In this document: positions 15,036 through 23,886 of the stretch, in pieces | Layout: each line of letters opens with the position of its first letter | Numbering within the stretch: the stretch's first letter is position 1 | Source: Methylobacter sp. | GTDB taxonomy: Bacteria > Pseudomonadota > Gammaproteobacteria > Methylococcales > Methylomonadaceae | NCBI GenBank assembly: GCA_026399025.1 | Contig: JAPLRU010000073.1 | Location: 28,596 to 92,595 of the forward strand | DNA: 64,000 nucleotides | Reading direction: 5' to 3' | The notes under the pieces: generated by a model | Databases searched by the model: none | Told to the model about the DNA's origin: nothing | What the model saw: only the letters and a program-made list of their open reading frames with translations | Made by a program: the position numbers and the translations under genes

Positions 15036-18000
15036 ATGCTCAATCAAAAAATACCACCGCCATTCCGGCAAAAGTGCAGGCTGGGACTGATTACGCTCAC
15101 GCTAGTTATGGCGATAATGAATTTATCCAGTGCTCAAGCTGCGGCAGTTCCGATAATGGCGACGGCAAAATATGATGCGACCGAAGACAAAGTTGTTGTT
15201 GCCGGGAAAATACTTGGCGCTAATGCTAAAGATTCAAAAGTGACGGCTTATGACGCCGCCACGAATGTCATTCTTTACACGGTTAATGCCGATAGCAAAA
15301 ACAGTTTCACTATGAAATTGCTCAGCGCAACGTCTAGGCCGTGTTTAGTGCGTATTGAGGTAACCAATCCAAAAGATAATTCACAAATGCAGGTATTATT
15401 GCCGGTGAGCGTTGCGGGTAAATCTTGTTCGACTGTTCCTGCGTGTGCGATTACTAAGCCCGCAATGGACACTGAAATTACCGAAGGCAGTTCAATTTCT
15501 TTTGAATCGTCTCCTGTAAAAGGTGAATCGTTATGGTCTATTAATGATGGTTCGGCGGATGTGCCGCAAGCATCGGTAAATCATCAATTCACCGATGCGG
15601 GTAAATATCGCGTAACGTTAAAAGTTACCGACGGCAAAAACCAATGCTTAGACGACGTAACGGTTTCCGTGATTCCACCGAAAGGCACGAACCCAAACGG
15701 CAAAGTTAAAGAACAAGTTGCGCCTGCTTTAGGTGGAGCAATGCCGAAGGAAAAAGCCGGCAAAGTAACTAATGATGAAGATGCGCTGGTGGTTTTACCG
15801 TATGAAGATATGGGAATGCAAGGCGGCAGCCAAATTCATTTGCCTTTCAATGCGATGATTAACTACAACGCATTGAATGCCCAAGTCGTTAAAAAAGTGC
15901 CCCATAAGCCGATATTACTCGATGACTCCAGTGTGGATCTGGCTTATTCAGCCGCGTCCAATGCCAAAGACCCGGCCGGTAAAGGTTCCATCAACTCAAC
16001 CAGTCAAAACTTGTTCGACAAAAACCAAGTCGGCGCCAACTACGATCCGATAGCCAGTGAAATCGATCCTGCAACAGGCAAACCCTTAAAAAACGTGTTT
16101 ATCGATGGGCAAGATTATCATCAGGCTAAAATTCGTAAATCGGAACAATGGGACAGAATTCATCAGCCCTTGGCTAAAGAACAAGGCATTAATGAAATAG
16201 GGATGGCGTACCCCGATCAGCAAAACCGTTTTATGCCGGCATTCGCACCCGCGTTACCCGATCAAGGCGTTAGAGGGAATGTAGACAAAGCGCTGGGAAT
16301 GCGTGAAATGCCGGGTATTGCTAATCCGTATGTAAAGAACGATCCAAAAAAATTCGATTACAGTCCCGAAAAACAAATTTTTGCAGCACAATTTATTCCA
16401 GTAAGCGACATCGACGATCAGGGCCGCACAAATCCTTATCCGTTAATGCGTGTGGAAGCAAAAGTTGGCAATAAAACGGTTGCCAAAACCGATGCCGTTT
16501 ATACAACCGCTTCGGAAACACGTTGCCGCGAATGTCACTCCGCGGGAAAAATTGCAGGCGATGAAGACGTTTGGCGGATGCCGGTTACAACAGATGAATT
16601 AGTCGCACCGGACGGAAAAAGCCCAGGCGCGGCAACGGGAGCAGGTAGTTTCGATCCGGGTGTCGACCCAACAAAAGCGTGGCCGCCGGCTGTTCATAAT
16701 AAATTCGACGACAAAATTGCGGACAATCCAACGTTCACAAATTTAGCCATGGAAATGAACGATCCTGCCAACAAAAACTATATTCCGCGCGATCAAAACA
16801 ATTTGCGAAAAGACCGCGTAAAAGAATCGCGTTGGGTAAAAGTCGACGCGGCTGGAAAACCTACGTCACAAACCAGTCCGACAAAACCTGCTAACGCGGA
16901 TGCCGCTTGGAAATTGCAAGTCCGTTTAAATTTCCGTGCGCCTGAAGAAGAAGGCGGCTCATCGTGGGTTGAACAAGAAAAAGCAGCGTTATTCAACACC
17001 CTAGTCATGCACGATTACATGGTGTATTACGGACCGACACCCGCAACCGGAGCAAAATGGCCGGCAAGTTATTCATCTCAGCTTGCAGACGGTTATGCAG
17101 ACGATAAAGGTAAATCTCGCGCTCAACCGATGTACTTCTGTGCCGGACATCATCAAAGCGCGCTTAAATTTGACGTAGGTATTGTGCCGCGTGCGTTCCA
17201 AACCAACCGTTCGGATTATTCAAAAGCCTTCCATGCTTTCCACGGCAAAATGCAAGTGTATAAAGCGGACATAAGCGCGGCAGTTAGCGCGGACGGTTTA
17301 GCGCATAAAAAAGGCGATCTGATTCGTGACGAACGCGGACATCCTAAAATGCTGGGCGGGCGCGGTTGGGATTCCCAACATAACGATGATAATGGCGTGC
17401 CGTTAAAACCCGATGCGGACGGTAATTTAACGGTTCCAACCACGCAGGTTTATGACGCGGCCAAAAACAACTGGCGACCCGATTTATTCCCGGCGGATAA
17501 AAATGGCGAGCCATTGGTTAAAGTGGGTGAAAAAGTAGCTACCGAAGATAACTGTAATAAATGTCATACCGGCGCGACTGAAAAAAGCTACCGCGACATT
17601 CATCACACGGCAGGTTTGAAATGCGACAGTTGTCATGGCGATATGCTTGCGGTTGGCAACGTTTATCCAAACCAAGGTTATGACGCGAACTTAACGGGCG
17701 GCGGCGCTTACACGGGAGACTCCGTTAATTTCCGTAGACCGTGGTTGGATGAACCGAATTGCGGCTCCTGTCACGTTGGCGATGGCAACAAAGCCAATAA
17801 CGGCAAAGGTGAAAACTTCAGCGCAGGCGTTTTACGTCAAGCATGGAAAGCGGGCGATAAAACGGGCTTTAGTCGTAATCCAAGCAATGCGCGTTTTGCC
17901 GTCATGCCAACCAAAGAAAATCGTCTTGAGCCGGTAACTGCGCCGGACACAACGAAAACGCCGACGATTACACTGGTTGAGGATAAAAGCAAGCCTATTG

Positions 18001-18794
18001 ATCCCGTTACCGGAAAATATCCAATGATGGAACTGGCAACCTATCCGTCTGTAACGAAATATGTCGGCGTACCTGTATCGCAAGCGTTGTATCGCAAAAG
18101 CGCCGATGTACATGGCAGCGGAGCGAATGGCTCGTTGAATTGTTCAACCTGTCACGGCGGTTCACACGCAATCTGGCCGAACCAAAATCCGAATGCTAAC
18201 GACAACCAAACTGCAAAACAGTTGCAAGGTTACGATGGCAACATTGCGGAATGCTCGGTTTGTCATGTCAAGGACGATTTCAAAACGGGCTTGGTCGCTA
18301 CCGATGGCGGCACAAGCGGTTTAGGCGTTGGGCAAGGCATACGCGATGGAACGGTGGTTGATTCCAGCAGTCCAAAAGCCTTCTTGGCAGGTCCTCACGG
18401 TATTCACCCCGTTGGCGATAAATCGTGGTATTACCATGCGGATGGCGCGGCAAGAAATACCGCGAATGATGCAAACCGTAAATTCAACGGCGGTTGGCAT
18501 AATGACTTTGCGAAAAAACCAGGCCCCGATGGCGAAGACCAATGCGCGGCGTGCCACGGAGCGGATCACAAAGGCACGCGCTTGTCGAAAACCCTTGTTG
18601 ACCGGACCTTGACAGATGCAAAAGGCGCATCTATTAAAGTGGTGAAAGGTCAAATTATCGGTTGTGATTTGTGTCACACACTGGATAAAAGCTTCATAGA
18701 TTCACCCAAAGGCATAGCGCAAGATCACGCGCCGCCTCAACCTGAAACGTTTGTGATTAAAGCCGCGCCGACAACGGGAGGTATGGGGCACTAA
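15036..18794 (+). CDS. Large multihaem c-type cytochrome with PKD-like domain, one degenerate haem site (1252 aa)
   Basis: Signal peptide to about residue 34 (SSAQAAA), then two beta-rich domains (about 38-130 and a PKD-like one at about 135-210). Eight CxxCH motifs start near residues 497, 840, 863, 909, 1036, 1073, 1170 and 1210. A ninth site, equivalent to CYGCH of the 979-residue paralogue, reads CAGHH (702-706) and lacks the second Cys. An extra block of about 100 residues follows the first haem. RBS AAAGGAAAGG is 4-5 nt upstream. Expected to be exported and to carry electrons on the outer or periplasmic side; partner unknown. Confidence 0.85.
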   Translation: MLNQKIPPPFRQKCRLGLITLTLVMAIMNLSSAQAAAVPIMATAKYDATEDKVVVAGKILGANAKDSKVTAYDAATNVILYTVNADSKNSFTMKLLSATSRPCLVRIEVTNPKDNSQMQVLLPVSVAGKSCSTVPACAITKPAMDTEITEGSSISFESSPVKGESLWSINDGSADVPQASVNHQFTDAGKYRVTLKVTDGKNQCLDDVTVSVIPPKGTNPNGKVKEQVAPALGGAMPKEKAGKVTNDEDALVVLPYEDMGMQGGSQIHLPFNAMINYNALNAQVVKKVPHKPILLDDSSVDLAYSAASNAKDPAGKGSINSTSQNLFDKNQVGANYDPIASEIDPATGKPLKNVFIDGQDYHQAKIRKSEQWDRIHQPLAKEQGINEIGMAYPDQQNRFMPAFAPALPDQGVRGNVDKALGMREMPGIANPYVKNDPKKFDYSPEKQIFAAQFIPVSDIDDQGRTNPYPLMRVEAKVGNKTVAKTDAVYTTASETRCRECHSAGKIAGDEDVWRMPVTTDELVAPDGKSPGAATGAGSFDPGVDPTKAWPPAVHNKFDDKIADNPTFTNLAMEMNDPANKNYIPRDQNNLRKDRVKESRWVKVDAAGKPTSQTSPTKPANADAAWKLQVRLNFRAPEEEGGSSWVEQEKAALFNTLVMHDYMVYYGPTPATGAKWPASYSSQLADGYADDKGKSRAQPMYFCAGHHQSALKFDVGIVPRAFQTNRSDYSKAFHAFHGKMQVYKADISAAVSADGLAHKKGDLIRDERGHPKMLGGRGWDSQHNDDNGVPLKPDADGNLTVPTTQVYDAAKNNWRPDLFPADKNGEPLVKVGEKVATEDNCNKCHTGATEKSYRDIHHTAGLKCDSCHGDMLAVGNVYPNQGYDANLTGGGAYTGDSVNFRRPWLDEPNCGSCHVGDGNKANNGKGENFSAGVLRQAWKAGDKTGFSRNPSNARFAVMPTKENRLEPVTAPDTTKTPTITLVEDKSKPIDPVTGKYPMMELATYPSVTKYVGVPVSQALYRKSADVHGSGANGSLNCSTCHGGSHAIWPNQNPNANDNQTAKQLQGYDGNIAECSVCHVKDDFKTGLVATDGGTSGLGVGQGIRDGTVVDSSSPKAFLAGPHGIHPVGDKSWYYHADGAARNTANDANRKFNGGWHNDFAKKPGPDGEDQCAACHGADHKGTRLSKTLVDRTLTDAKGASIKVVKGQIIGCDLCHTLDKSFIDSPKGIAQDHAPPQPETFVIKAAPTTGGMGH

Positions 18795-18806
18795 AAACAC
18801 TTGTAG

Positions 18807-18952
18807 CTATTCAGCGAATCGCTGTGAATACGCCCCCTCTCCTGATGGAGAGGGTCGGGGAGAGGAGAAATAAACTAGTAAAAAGTCATTTTTGATTCCC
18901 CTCACCCTACCCTCTCCCACTGGAGAGGGATGTTGTGCTTCACGCTGAATAG
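18807..18952. repeat. Nested inverted repeat (CCCTCTCC/GGAGAGGG type)
   Basis: Outer perfect 10-bp arms CTATTCAGCG/CGCTGAATAG enclose two hairpins of the CCCTCTCC...GGAGAGGG type, arranged in opposite orientation. This is a common dispersed intergenic repeat form in proteobacteria. Confidence 0.7.
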
Positions 18953-18982
18953 TTGCAAACACTGGTTATAAACTTTAAGAAG

Positions 18983-19011
18983 GGGGACGTTGCAAAACGT
19001 TCCCTTTTTTT
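18983..19011 (+). terminator. Intrinsic terminator after the 1252-aa cytochrome
   Basis: GGGGACGT and ACGTTCCC form an 8-bp stem (one G-U) with a 6-nt loop and T7. Confidence 0.8.
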
Positions 19012-19062
19012 GTTTTAACATATCGCGAATTTGTCGCGCCCACGAAATCTATAGTCCGAATT

Positions 19063-20211
19063 ATGAATAAAGCCTTAATTTTTGCCGGATTGCTGTTTGC
19101 ATCCGGCATCCAAGCGCAAGCTAATCAAAAAATCATCGCCAATGCGGGTGCCGACCAAAATGTCAATTTATCAACCCGTGTTACGCTTTCCGGTAACGTG
19201 GCGGCGCAAATTCAAGGGCAATTAAACGATACCGGCATTACTTTTTGTTCCGATGGCGCATTTAACGTGGCGGGCTGCGGCATTAGCACTTATCCGCGCC
19301 AAGATGCCGAATTCGGGCGGGATTTTTTTAACAACGATGACAAAGACGGTCACGCGGGATTTAGTTTTAGCAAAATCAGTGCGACGGGCGAAAAATTGCC
19401 GCTTGATGCAATCGAATGGGCGTGCGTCAAAGACAATGTGACGGGATTGTTATGGGAAGTGAAAACCGCTAAAAATTCGATCAAAACATATCGATTTGCA
19501 GATGCTAAAAAAGCTGTGAAAGCGATAAACACGCAAAAATTATGTGGCAAAACGAATTGGCGTTTACCGAAAATTCAAGAGTTGCAAGGTATTGTGAATT
19601 ACAGCGTAGCGTTTCCCGATCCAAATATCGACCAAACTTTTTTCCCAAATTCAACCAACACTATTTATTGGTCGGCAACGCCTTATGCCAAAAATCCAAA
19701 CAATGCTTGGGGTATTTATTTTGACGATGGGCGCGTTTTTGAACAGGATAAAAAAACGCGCGCGGCGATTCGCTTGGTCAGTTCAGCGCAAAAATCGGTG
19801 GCAAAAAAATATGTGATATCAAAAGACGGCACAGAAGTTTTCGACATGCAAACGGGGTTGACGTGGCGACGTTGCGTGGAAGGCATGACCTGGAACGGTA
19901 CGACCTGCGTAGGTTATCCGTTTGGCGGAATGTTGATTGAAAGTTTACAGCGCGCCGCCGGCGAAGCGCGTTTAACCGGCAAAGCGTGGCGGTTACCGAA
20001 TATCAAGGAATTGGCAAGTCTGGTTGATACGGCGCAGCCAAATTTAGCGATAGATTTAACGGCATTCCCCGAAACGCCAAATGACCAAATGTGGTCTTCG
20101 TCGCCTTATGCGTTAGATGCCTTTTTTGGTTGGGCGGTGCATTTTTACTACGGCTCAAGCTATTACACATATTTAGAAGACATTGCGATGATGCGTTTAG
20201 TCAAGGATTAG
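19063..20211 (+). CDS. Secreted DUF1566 (Lcl C-terminal-like) protein with two copies (382 aa)
   Basis: Signal peptide MNKALIFAGLLFASGIQAQA, then a short PKD-like start (NAGADQNVNLSTRVTLSG). Two DUF1566 units follow: LLWEVKT...WRLPKIQELQGIV...YWSATPYA...AIRLV (about 120-245) and LTWRRCVEGMTWNGTTC...WRLPNIKELASLV...WSSSPYA...MMRLV (about 260-380). The paired Cys in the second unit probably form a disulfide. The molecular function of DUF1566 domains is not established. Its location next to two surface cytochrome genes and the related protein at 22293 suggests a cell-surface role. Confidence 0.75.
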   Translation: MNKALIFAGLLFASGIQAQANQKIIANAGADQNVNLSTRVTLSGNVAAQIQGQLNDTGITFCSDGAFNVAGCGISTYPRQDAEFGRDFFNNDDKDGHAGFSFSKISATGEKLPLDAIEWACVKDNVTGLLWEVKTAKNSIKTYRFADAKKAVKAINTQKLCGKTNWRLPKIQELQGIVNYSVAFPDPNIDQTFFPNSTNTIYWSATPYAKNPNNAWGIYFDDGRVFEQDKKTRAAIRLVSSAQKSVAKKYVISKDGTEVFDMQTGLTWRRCVEGMTWNGTTCVGYPFGGMLIESLQRAAGEARLTGKAWRLPNIKELASLVDTAQPNLAIDLTAFPETPNDQMWSSSPYALDAFFGWAVHFYYGSSYYTYLEDIAMMRLVKD

Positions 20212-20446
20212 CCCTGCCGAGAGGGTTTGGGGCGAGTGCAATAAAATGCCTAGGTTATCCGAGCGCGTATAAAACTGTTGAGTCTTCCGATCGTGATTGC
20301 CCTTCATTAGCGTCATCCATGCCGCTCTTTATGATTTACAATACCGCATTAGCTTGAAATAACCGGAAAGCGGCTTTGGCTTTACGCGTAACACAAGCTT
20401 GATCGTATTTTTTAAGAAAAACAACTTATCCTCGGAGCAATCAAGA

Positions 20447-21454
20447 ATGACCAATCATGTTACTTTGACCCAGTTTATCATCGAGCAGCAACGCGAGCTG
20501 CCGGGGGTATCGGGGACGTTTACTTCATTATTAAACGATGTGGTGACCGCCTGTAAAAAAATCTCGCATTTGGTTAACCGGGGCAATCTGATCGGCGTAC
20601 TGGGCAGCGCCGACTCCGAGAACGTACAAGGCGAAGTGCAAAAGAAACTGGACATCATCACTAACGACATCATGGTGGATGCGCTGAATTGGACCGGTCA
20701 TTTGGCCGGGATGGCTTCGGAAGAAATCGACGGCGTTATTCCGATTCCCTCGCAGTATCCCAAAGGCAAATATCTGGCCTTATTTGATCCGTTGGACGGT
20801 TCTTCGAATATCGACGTTAATCTGGCGGTCGGCACCATCTTCTCGATACTGCGTTGCCGCGAAGGCGTCGATCCGGCTTTGGAGGATTTTTTGCGTAAAG
20901 GCAGCGAACAGGTTTGCGCGGGCTTTGTGCTGTACGGCCCGTCAACGATGATGGTGCTAACCACCGGGCATGGCGTTAACGGCTTTACTTTGGATCAGGA
21001 TATAGGCGAGTTTATCCTGACCCATCCTGCGATGAAAATCCCCGCTGACACCGGCGAATTTGCAATCAACATGTCGAATCAGCGCTTTTGGGAGCCCCCG
21101 GTACGCCGTTATATCGATGAATGTTTGCAAGGTAGCGAAGGCCTGCGGGAAAAAGATTTTAATATGCGCTGGATCGCGTCGATGGTGGCGGAGGTTTACC
21201 GAATACTCACGCGCGGCGGCGTTTTTATGTATCCGTATGATTTACGCGACCCGTCGAGAGCCGGAAAGCTGCGCCTCATGTATGAAGCCAATCCGATGGC
21301 TTTTATTATCGAGCAAGCGGGCGGGGCGTGTTCTACCGGCCGCGAACGCATTTTGGATATTAAGCCCCAAGGTCTGCATCAGCGGGTGCCGGTTATTTTA
21401 GGTTCGAAGAATGAGGTCGAGCGGATCGTCGGGTATCACAACGAAAAAATGTAG
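20447..21454 (+). CDS. fbp: Fructose-1,6-bisphosphatase class I
   Basis: Hydrolyses fructose-1,6-bisphosphate to fructose-6-phosphate, feeding gluconeogenesis and sugar-phosphate recycling in the RuMP pathway. Class I landmarks are present: [20 protein letters not shown], the metal-binding [14 protein letters not shown] and [26 protein letters not shown] C-terminal block. I place the start at 20447 ([10 protein letters not shown]), preceded by GGAG; an upstream TTG in the same frame would add 16 unlikely residues. The protein is 335 residues, normal for the family. Its last Met codon and TAG lie inside a dispersed repeat (21444-21525) that recurs at 22181. Confidence 0.95.
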   Translation: MTNHVTLTQFIIEQQRELPGVSGTFTSLLNDVVTACKKISHLVNRGNLIGVLGSADSENVQGEVQKKLDIITNDIMVDALNWTGHLAGMASEEIDGVIPIPSQYPKGKYLALFDPLDGSSNIDVNLAVGTIFSILRCREGVDPALEDFLRKGSEQVCAGFVLYGPSTMMVLTTGHGVNGFTLDQDIGEFILTHPAMKIPADTGEFAINMSNQRFWEPPVRRYIDECLQGSEGLREKDFNMRWIASMVAEVYRILTRGGVFMYPYDLRDPSRAGKLRLMYEANPMAFIIEQAGGACSTGRERILDIKPQGLHQRVPVILGSKNEVERIVGYHNEKM

Positions 21455-21525
21455 GATGTGGTGAACGCAGTGAACCGCATCAATCGATGCGCGAACGGTG
21501 CGGTTCGTTCCTCACCGCACCCTAC
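21444..21525 (+). repeat. REP-like repeat, copy 1 (overlaps the fbp stop)
   Basis: AAAAAATGTAGGATGTGGTG through CTCACCGCACCC; contains GAACCGCATC and GGTGCGGTTCG as inverted segments. Nearly identical to 22181-22265; a degenerate copy is near 44992-45044. Confidence 0.8.
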
Positions 21526-21569
21526 AGCCCTTATGGGTTGAATGTAAGAGAACGAAGCGAGGTTGCGCT

Positions 21570-21773
21570 AATTCCCAAGCTCCAGAGACTGTGAAAGTAT
21601 TATTCAAATCAATTTAAAAACCTATTCACCACGAAGACACGAAGAGCACGAAGGAAAAAATAATTGTATAAACTCAATGTATTGAAAACTTCGTGTCCTT
21701 CGTGTCTTCGTGGTGAATGCTTTTGCTTTTGTTCTAAAACGAATACTTTCACAGTCTCTCCAGCTTGGGAATT
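21570..21773. repeat. 204-bp nested inverted repeat
   Basis: Outer arms AATTCCCAAGCTCCAGAGAC... and its inverse (about 35 bp, one small mismatch region) enclose a second inverted pair TTCACCACGAAGACACGAAG (from 21625) and its inverse ending at 21716. No coding content is apparent. Confidence 0.8.
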
Positions 21774-21800
21774 CAGTGTGGGAAGCTCCAGCTTCCCGTC

Positions 21801-22073
21801 TCACGAAGCTGGGGCTTGGGGCTCAAGCATGGCTTGATATTTTGCTTCAAGACGAGAAAAAACAGCATCGGCAGGCTGCTGCTCCGGGCTGTTGATGCTC
21901 TCGCGGATTTTGGCCCGGTATTCTTCAATCTCGATTTCACGCAGTCGTTCCCGTCCTTCAAGCCCGCGTAAGGCTTCCCGCACGACTTCGCTTGCGCTGG
22001 TGTAGCGGCCGCTGTCTATTTGCTGACGGATGAATTGCTCGAAATGGTCGCCTATGGCGTAACTGGATGGCAT
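21801..22073 (-). CDS. ParD/CopG-family antitoxin without a ParE partner (90 aa)
   Basis: The N-terminal ribbon-helix-helix region fits ParD: HFEQFIRQQIDSGRYTSASEVVREALRGLE, followed by a charged helix that normally binds the toxin. The last residues (LEPQAPAS) come from a GAAGCTGGGGCTTGGGG-type repeat, so the native C-terminus may be altered. A parE gene would be expected directly downstream, at positions below 21801, but only repeats occur there. Likely an orphan antitoxin or remnant. Confidence 0.7.
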   Translation of the reverse strand: MPSSYAIGDHFEQFIRQQIDSGRYTSASEVVREALRGLEGRERLREIEIEEYRAKIRESINSPEQQPADAVFSRLEAKYQAMLEPQAPAS

Positions 22074-22106
22074 GGTGATGGCTCCCTAGTAAATGGCTTT
22101 TGATAC

Positions 22107-22121
22107 TATCAATTTTTGATA
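22107..22121. promoter_or_regulatory. Candidate ParD operator
   Basis: TATCAA-TTT-TTGATA palindrome 33 nt upstream of the parD start. ParD proteins commonly repress their own promoters at palindromes; binding here is inferred. Confidence 0.35.
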
Positions 22122-22148
22122 ATCGGTACAATCCAATAAAGGCTTTAT

Positions 22149-22178
22149 ATCGTTCCCACGCTCCGGCGTAGGAACGAT
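22149..22178. repeat. Short hairpin repeat
   Basis: ATCGTTCC and GGAACGAT arms with an inner ACGC/GCGT pairing. It resembles other GTTCCCA repeats in the window. Confidence 0.5.
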
Positions 22179-22180
22179 AT

Positions 22181-22265
22181 AAAAAATGTAGGATGTGGTG
22201 AACGCAGTGAACCGCATCAATTGATGATGGCGCGAACGGTGCGGTTCGTTCCTCACCGCACCCTT
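22181..22265 (+). repeat. REP-like repeat, copy 2
   Basis: Same sequence as 21444-21525 apart from an extra GATG in the middle and the last bases. Confidence 0.8.
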
Positions 22266-22292
22266 ATTCCAGTCTACGCCTGCGGGGCTTAA

Positions 22293-23549
22293 TTAAGGAA
22301 GCGGTTGTGTGCTCTCGAACACGGCAGTCACGTATTTACCTTTTTTGACCGTCACAGTGCAACTGGGTTGCGTACCGGTGCAATCGCCTTTCCAGCGCAC
22401 AAAAACCGAATCGGCATCGGGAGTGGCGCTGAGCATCACTTTCTTGCCGTATGAAAAGCCGTTAATGCATGTCGTCCCGCAGCTAATGCCTTTAGGATTG
22501 CTGCTCACCGTGCCTGTACCTGTGCCATTCTTTATCACGGTTATGGAAGGCCAATACCCAAGGGACTGACTGGCACGAACTAACCGAACCGCATGACTGT
22601 TGCTACGAACGTCGTCGCTGTCTTTGCCACTGTAAAAATCGACATACCAAGCGCAACCGGAAAGGTGAAGGTAAGGCGAAGACGACCAAAACGTATCGAC
22701 AGACGTATTGGGAAACTGATTATGGTTAATGGATGGACTAACGGCGCCATATTTTACGATACTGGCTAATTCATTGGCATTGGGTACGCGCCAATCGCTG
22801 TGACCGGCAAAGCTGCCGGTTAACGCAATGGCTTGATCGTAGGTATACCTATCAGCACTGCCTGAGCAGGTTGATCCCGTCCAGGTTTGCCCGACAGCAC
22901 AACGTTGCCACACTAAGCCGGTGCGTTTATGAGTAACCGTACCATCTTTGTTATCGGTAAAACCCGTGTTAGGAGTAGAAATTCCAATAACCAACGACTG
23001 ACTGGCACGAACTAACCGAACCGGCAAACTGTCGTTGCGGTTGTCGCTGGCGGCGAAGCCATAGTGGAAGCTGACACTCCAAGCGAGAAAGGTATAGCCA
23101 GCGTAAGGCGAAGATGACCAAAACCAATTGTTGCGTATATTGTTGCTGCGTATACTGGGAAATATCACTTTATTAATCATATACTTATGCTTTTGTCGTT
23201 CCACAATGGTTCGTAATTCGGCAATATTAGGTAAGCGCCAGCCGCTTTTGCCTGCGAAGGTACGTTTTAAAGCAACGGCCTGTTCATAGGTATAAACGTT
23301 TGCTGTACCTGAACACGTTGACCCCGTCCACTTTTGCCCCAATGAGCAACGCATCCAGGTTAGCCCGGTGGTTTTATGTGTGACCGTGCCGTCTTGGTTA
23401 TCGATAAAATCGCCGGTCGGCGTGGTCGGCGTCGCAAAAGCCGATTGAACACAGCCTAACAGCAATAGCAGCAATACACAGCGCTGCCCTCTACGCCAAA
23501 GCCCGCTTAAGAAACATTGAACTTTAAAAAATGCACTTCTGTTATTCAT
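22293..23549 (-). CDS. Secreted double-DUF1566 protein with C-terminal Listeria-Bacteroides-type repeat domain (418 aa)
   Basis: An N-terminal basic plus hydrophobic signal (RRGQRCVLLLLLLGC) is followed by two DUF1566 units: LTWMRCSLGQKWTGSTC...WRLPNIAELRTIV...WSSSPYAGYTF and LVWQRCAVGQTWTGSTC...WRVPNANELASIV...WSSSPYLHLSG. Each ends in LPVRLVRASQSL or HAVRLVRASQSL, showing a recent internal duplication that is also visible in DNA. The last 75 residues (ITVIKNGTGTGTVSSNP...CTVTVKKGKYVTAVFE) form an InlB-B-repeat-like domain. The GCVQ could act as a lipobox. ATG at 23549 is preferred over the in-frame TTG just upstream. Probably exported; function unknown. Confidence 0.75.
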   Translation of the reverse strand: MNNRSAFFKVQCFLSGLWRRGQRCVLLLLLLGCVQSAFATPTTPTGDFIDNQDGTVTHKTTGLTWMRCSLGQKWTGSTCSGTANVYTYEQAVALKRTFAGKSGWRLPNIAELRTIVERQKHKYMINKVIFPSIRSNNIRNNWFWSSSPYAGYTFLAWSVSFHYGFAASDNRNDSLPVRLVRASQSLVIGISTPNTGFTDNKDGTVTHKRTGLVWQRCAVGQTWTGSTCSGSADRYTYDQAIALTGSFAGHSDWRVPNANELASIVKYGAVSPSINHNQFPNTSVDTFWSSSPYLHLSGCAWYVDFYSGKDSDDVRSNSHAVRLVRASQSLGYWPSITVIKNGTGTGTVSSNPKGISCGTTCINGFSYGKKVMLSATPDADSVFVRWKGDCTGTQPSCTVTVKKGKYVTAVFESTQPLP

Positions 23550-23886
23550 CAAACACCACGGCCAGTCTCAGTCATAAAATTGAGCCTAGAGCATAAAACG
23601 GAACCGCTTAACAAGCAACAGCTAAGTTAAGCGGGCATCTTAAGGCTCTGTGGGTATTCCTGCCTACGCTAAATTTAAAGGCCCATGCAAACGGTATTCG
23701 GCTAACCAAATAAATTCTTATCCGCTTTAGAACCCGTGTAAAATAACCGGGAAATCGGCGCTTTATCATTATAATCATTAAAAAATACCGCTTCTTTATA
23801 GCCTAAAATCAAGAGCCAACCGCACACCTTAAATTCCCAACTCAACCCCTATTTTTCATCGTCCAGCAGAACAACCGAGCACCTAA
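23550..23886. other. Intergenic region between divergent genes, no gene seen
   Basis: About 337 bp separates the DUF1566 gene from the glucan synthase-like gene. I see no ORF with a ribosome binding site, no strong palindrome and no repeat shared with the rest of the window. It must hold both promoters. Confidence 0.5.
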
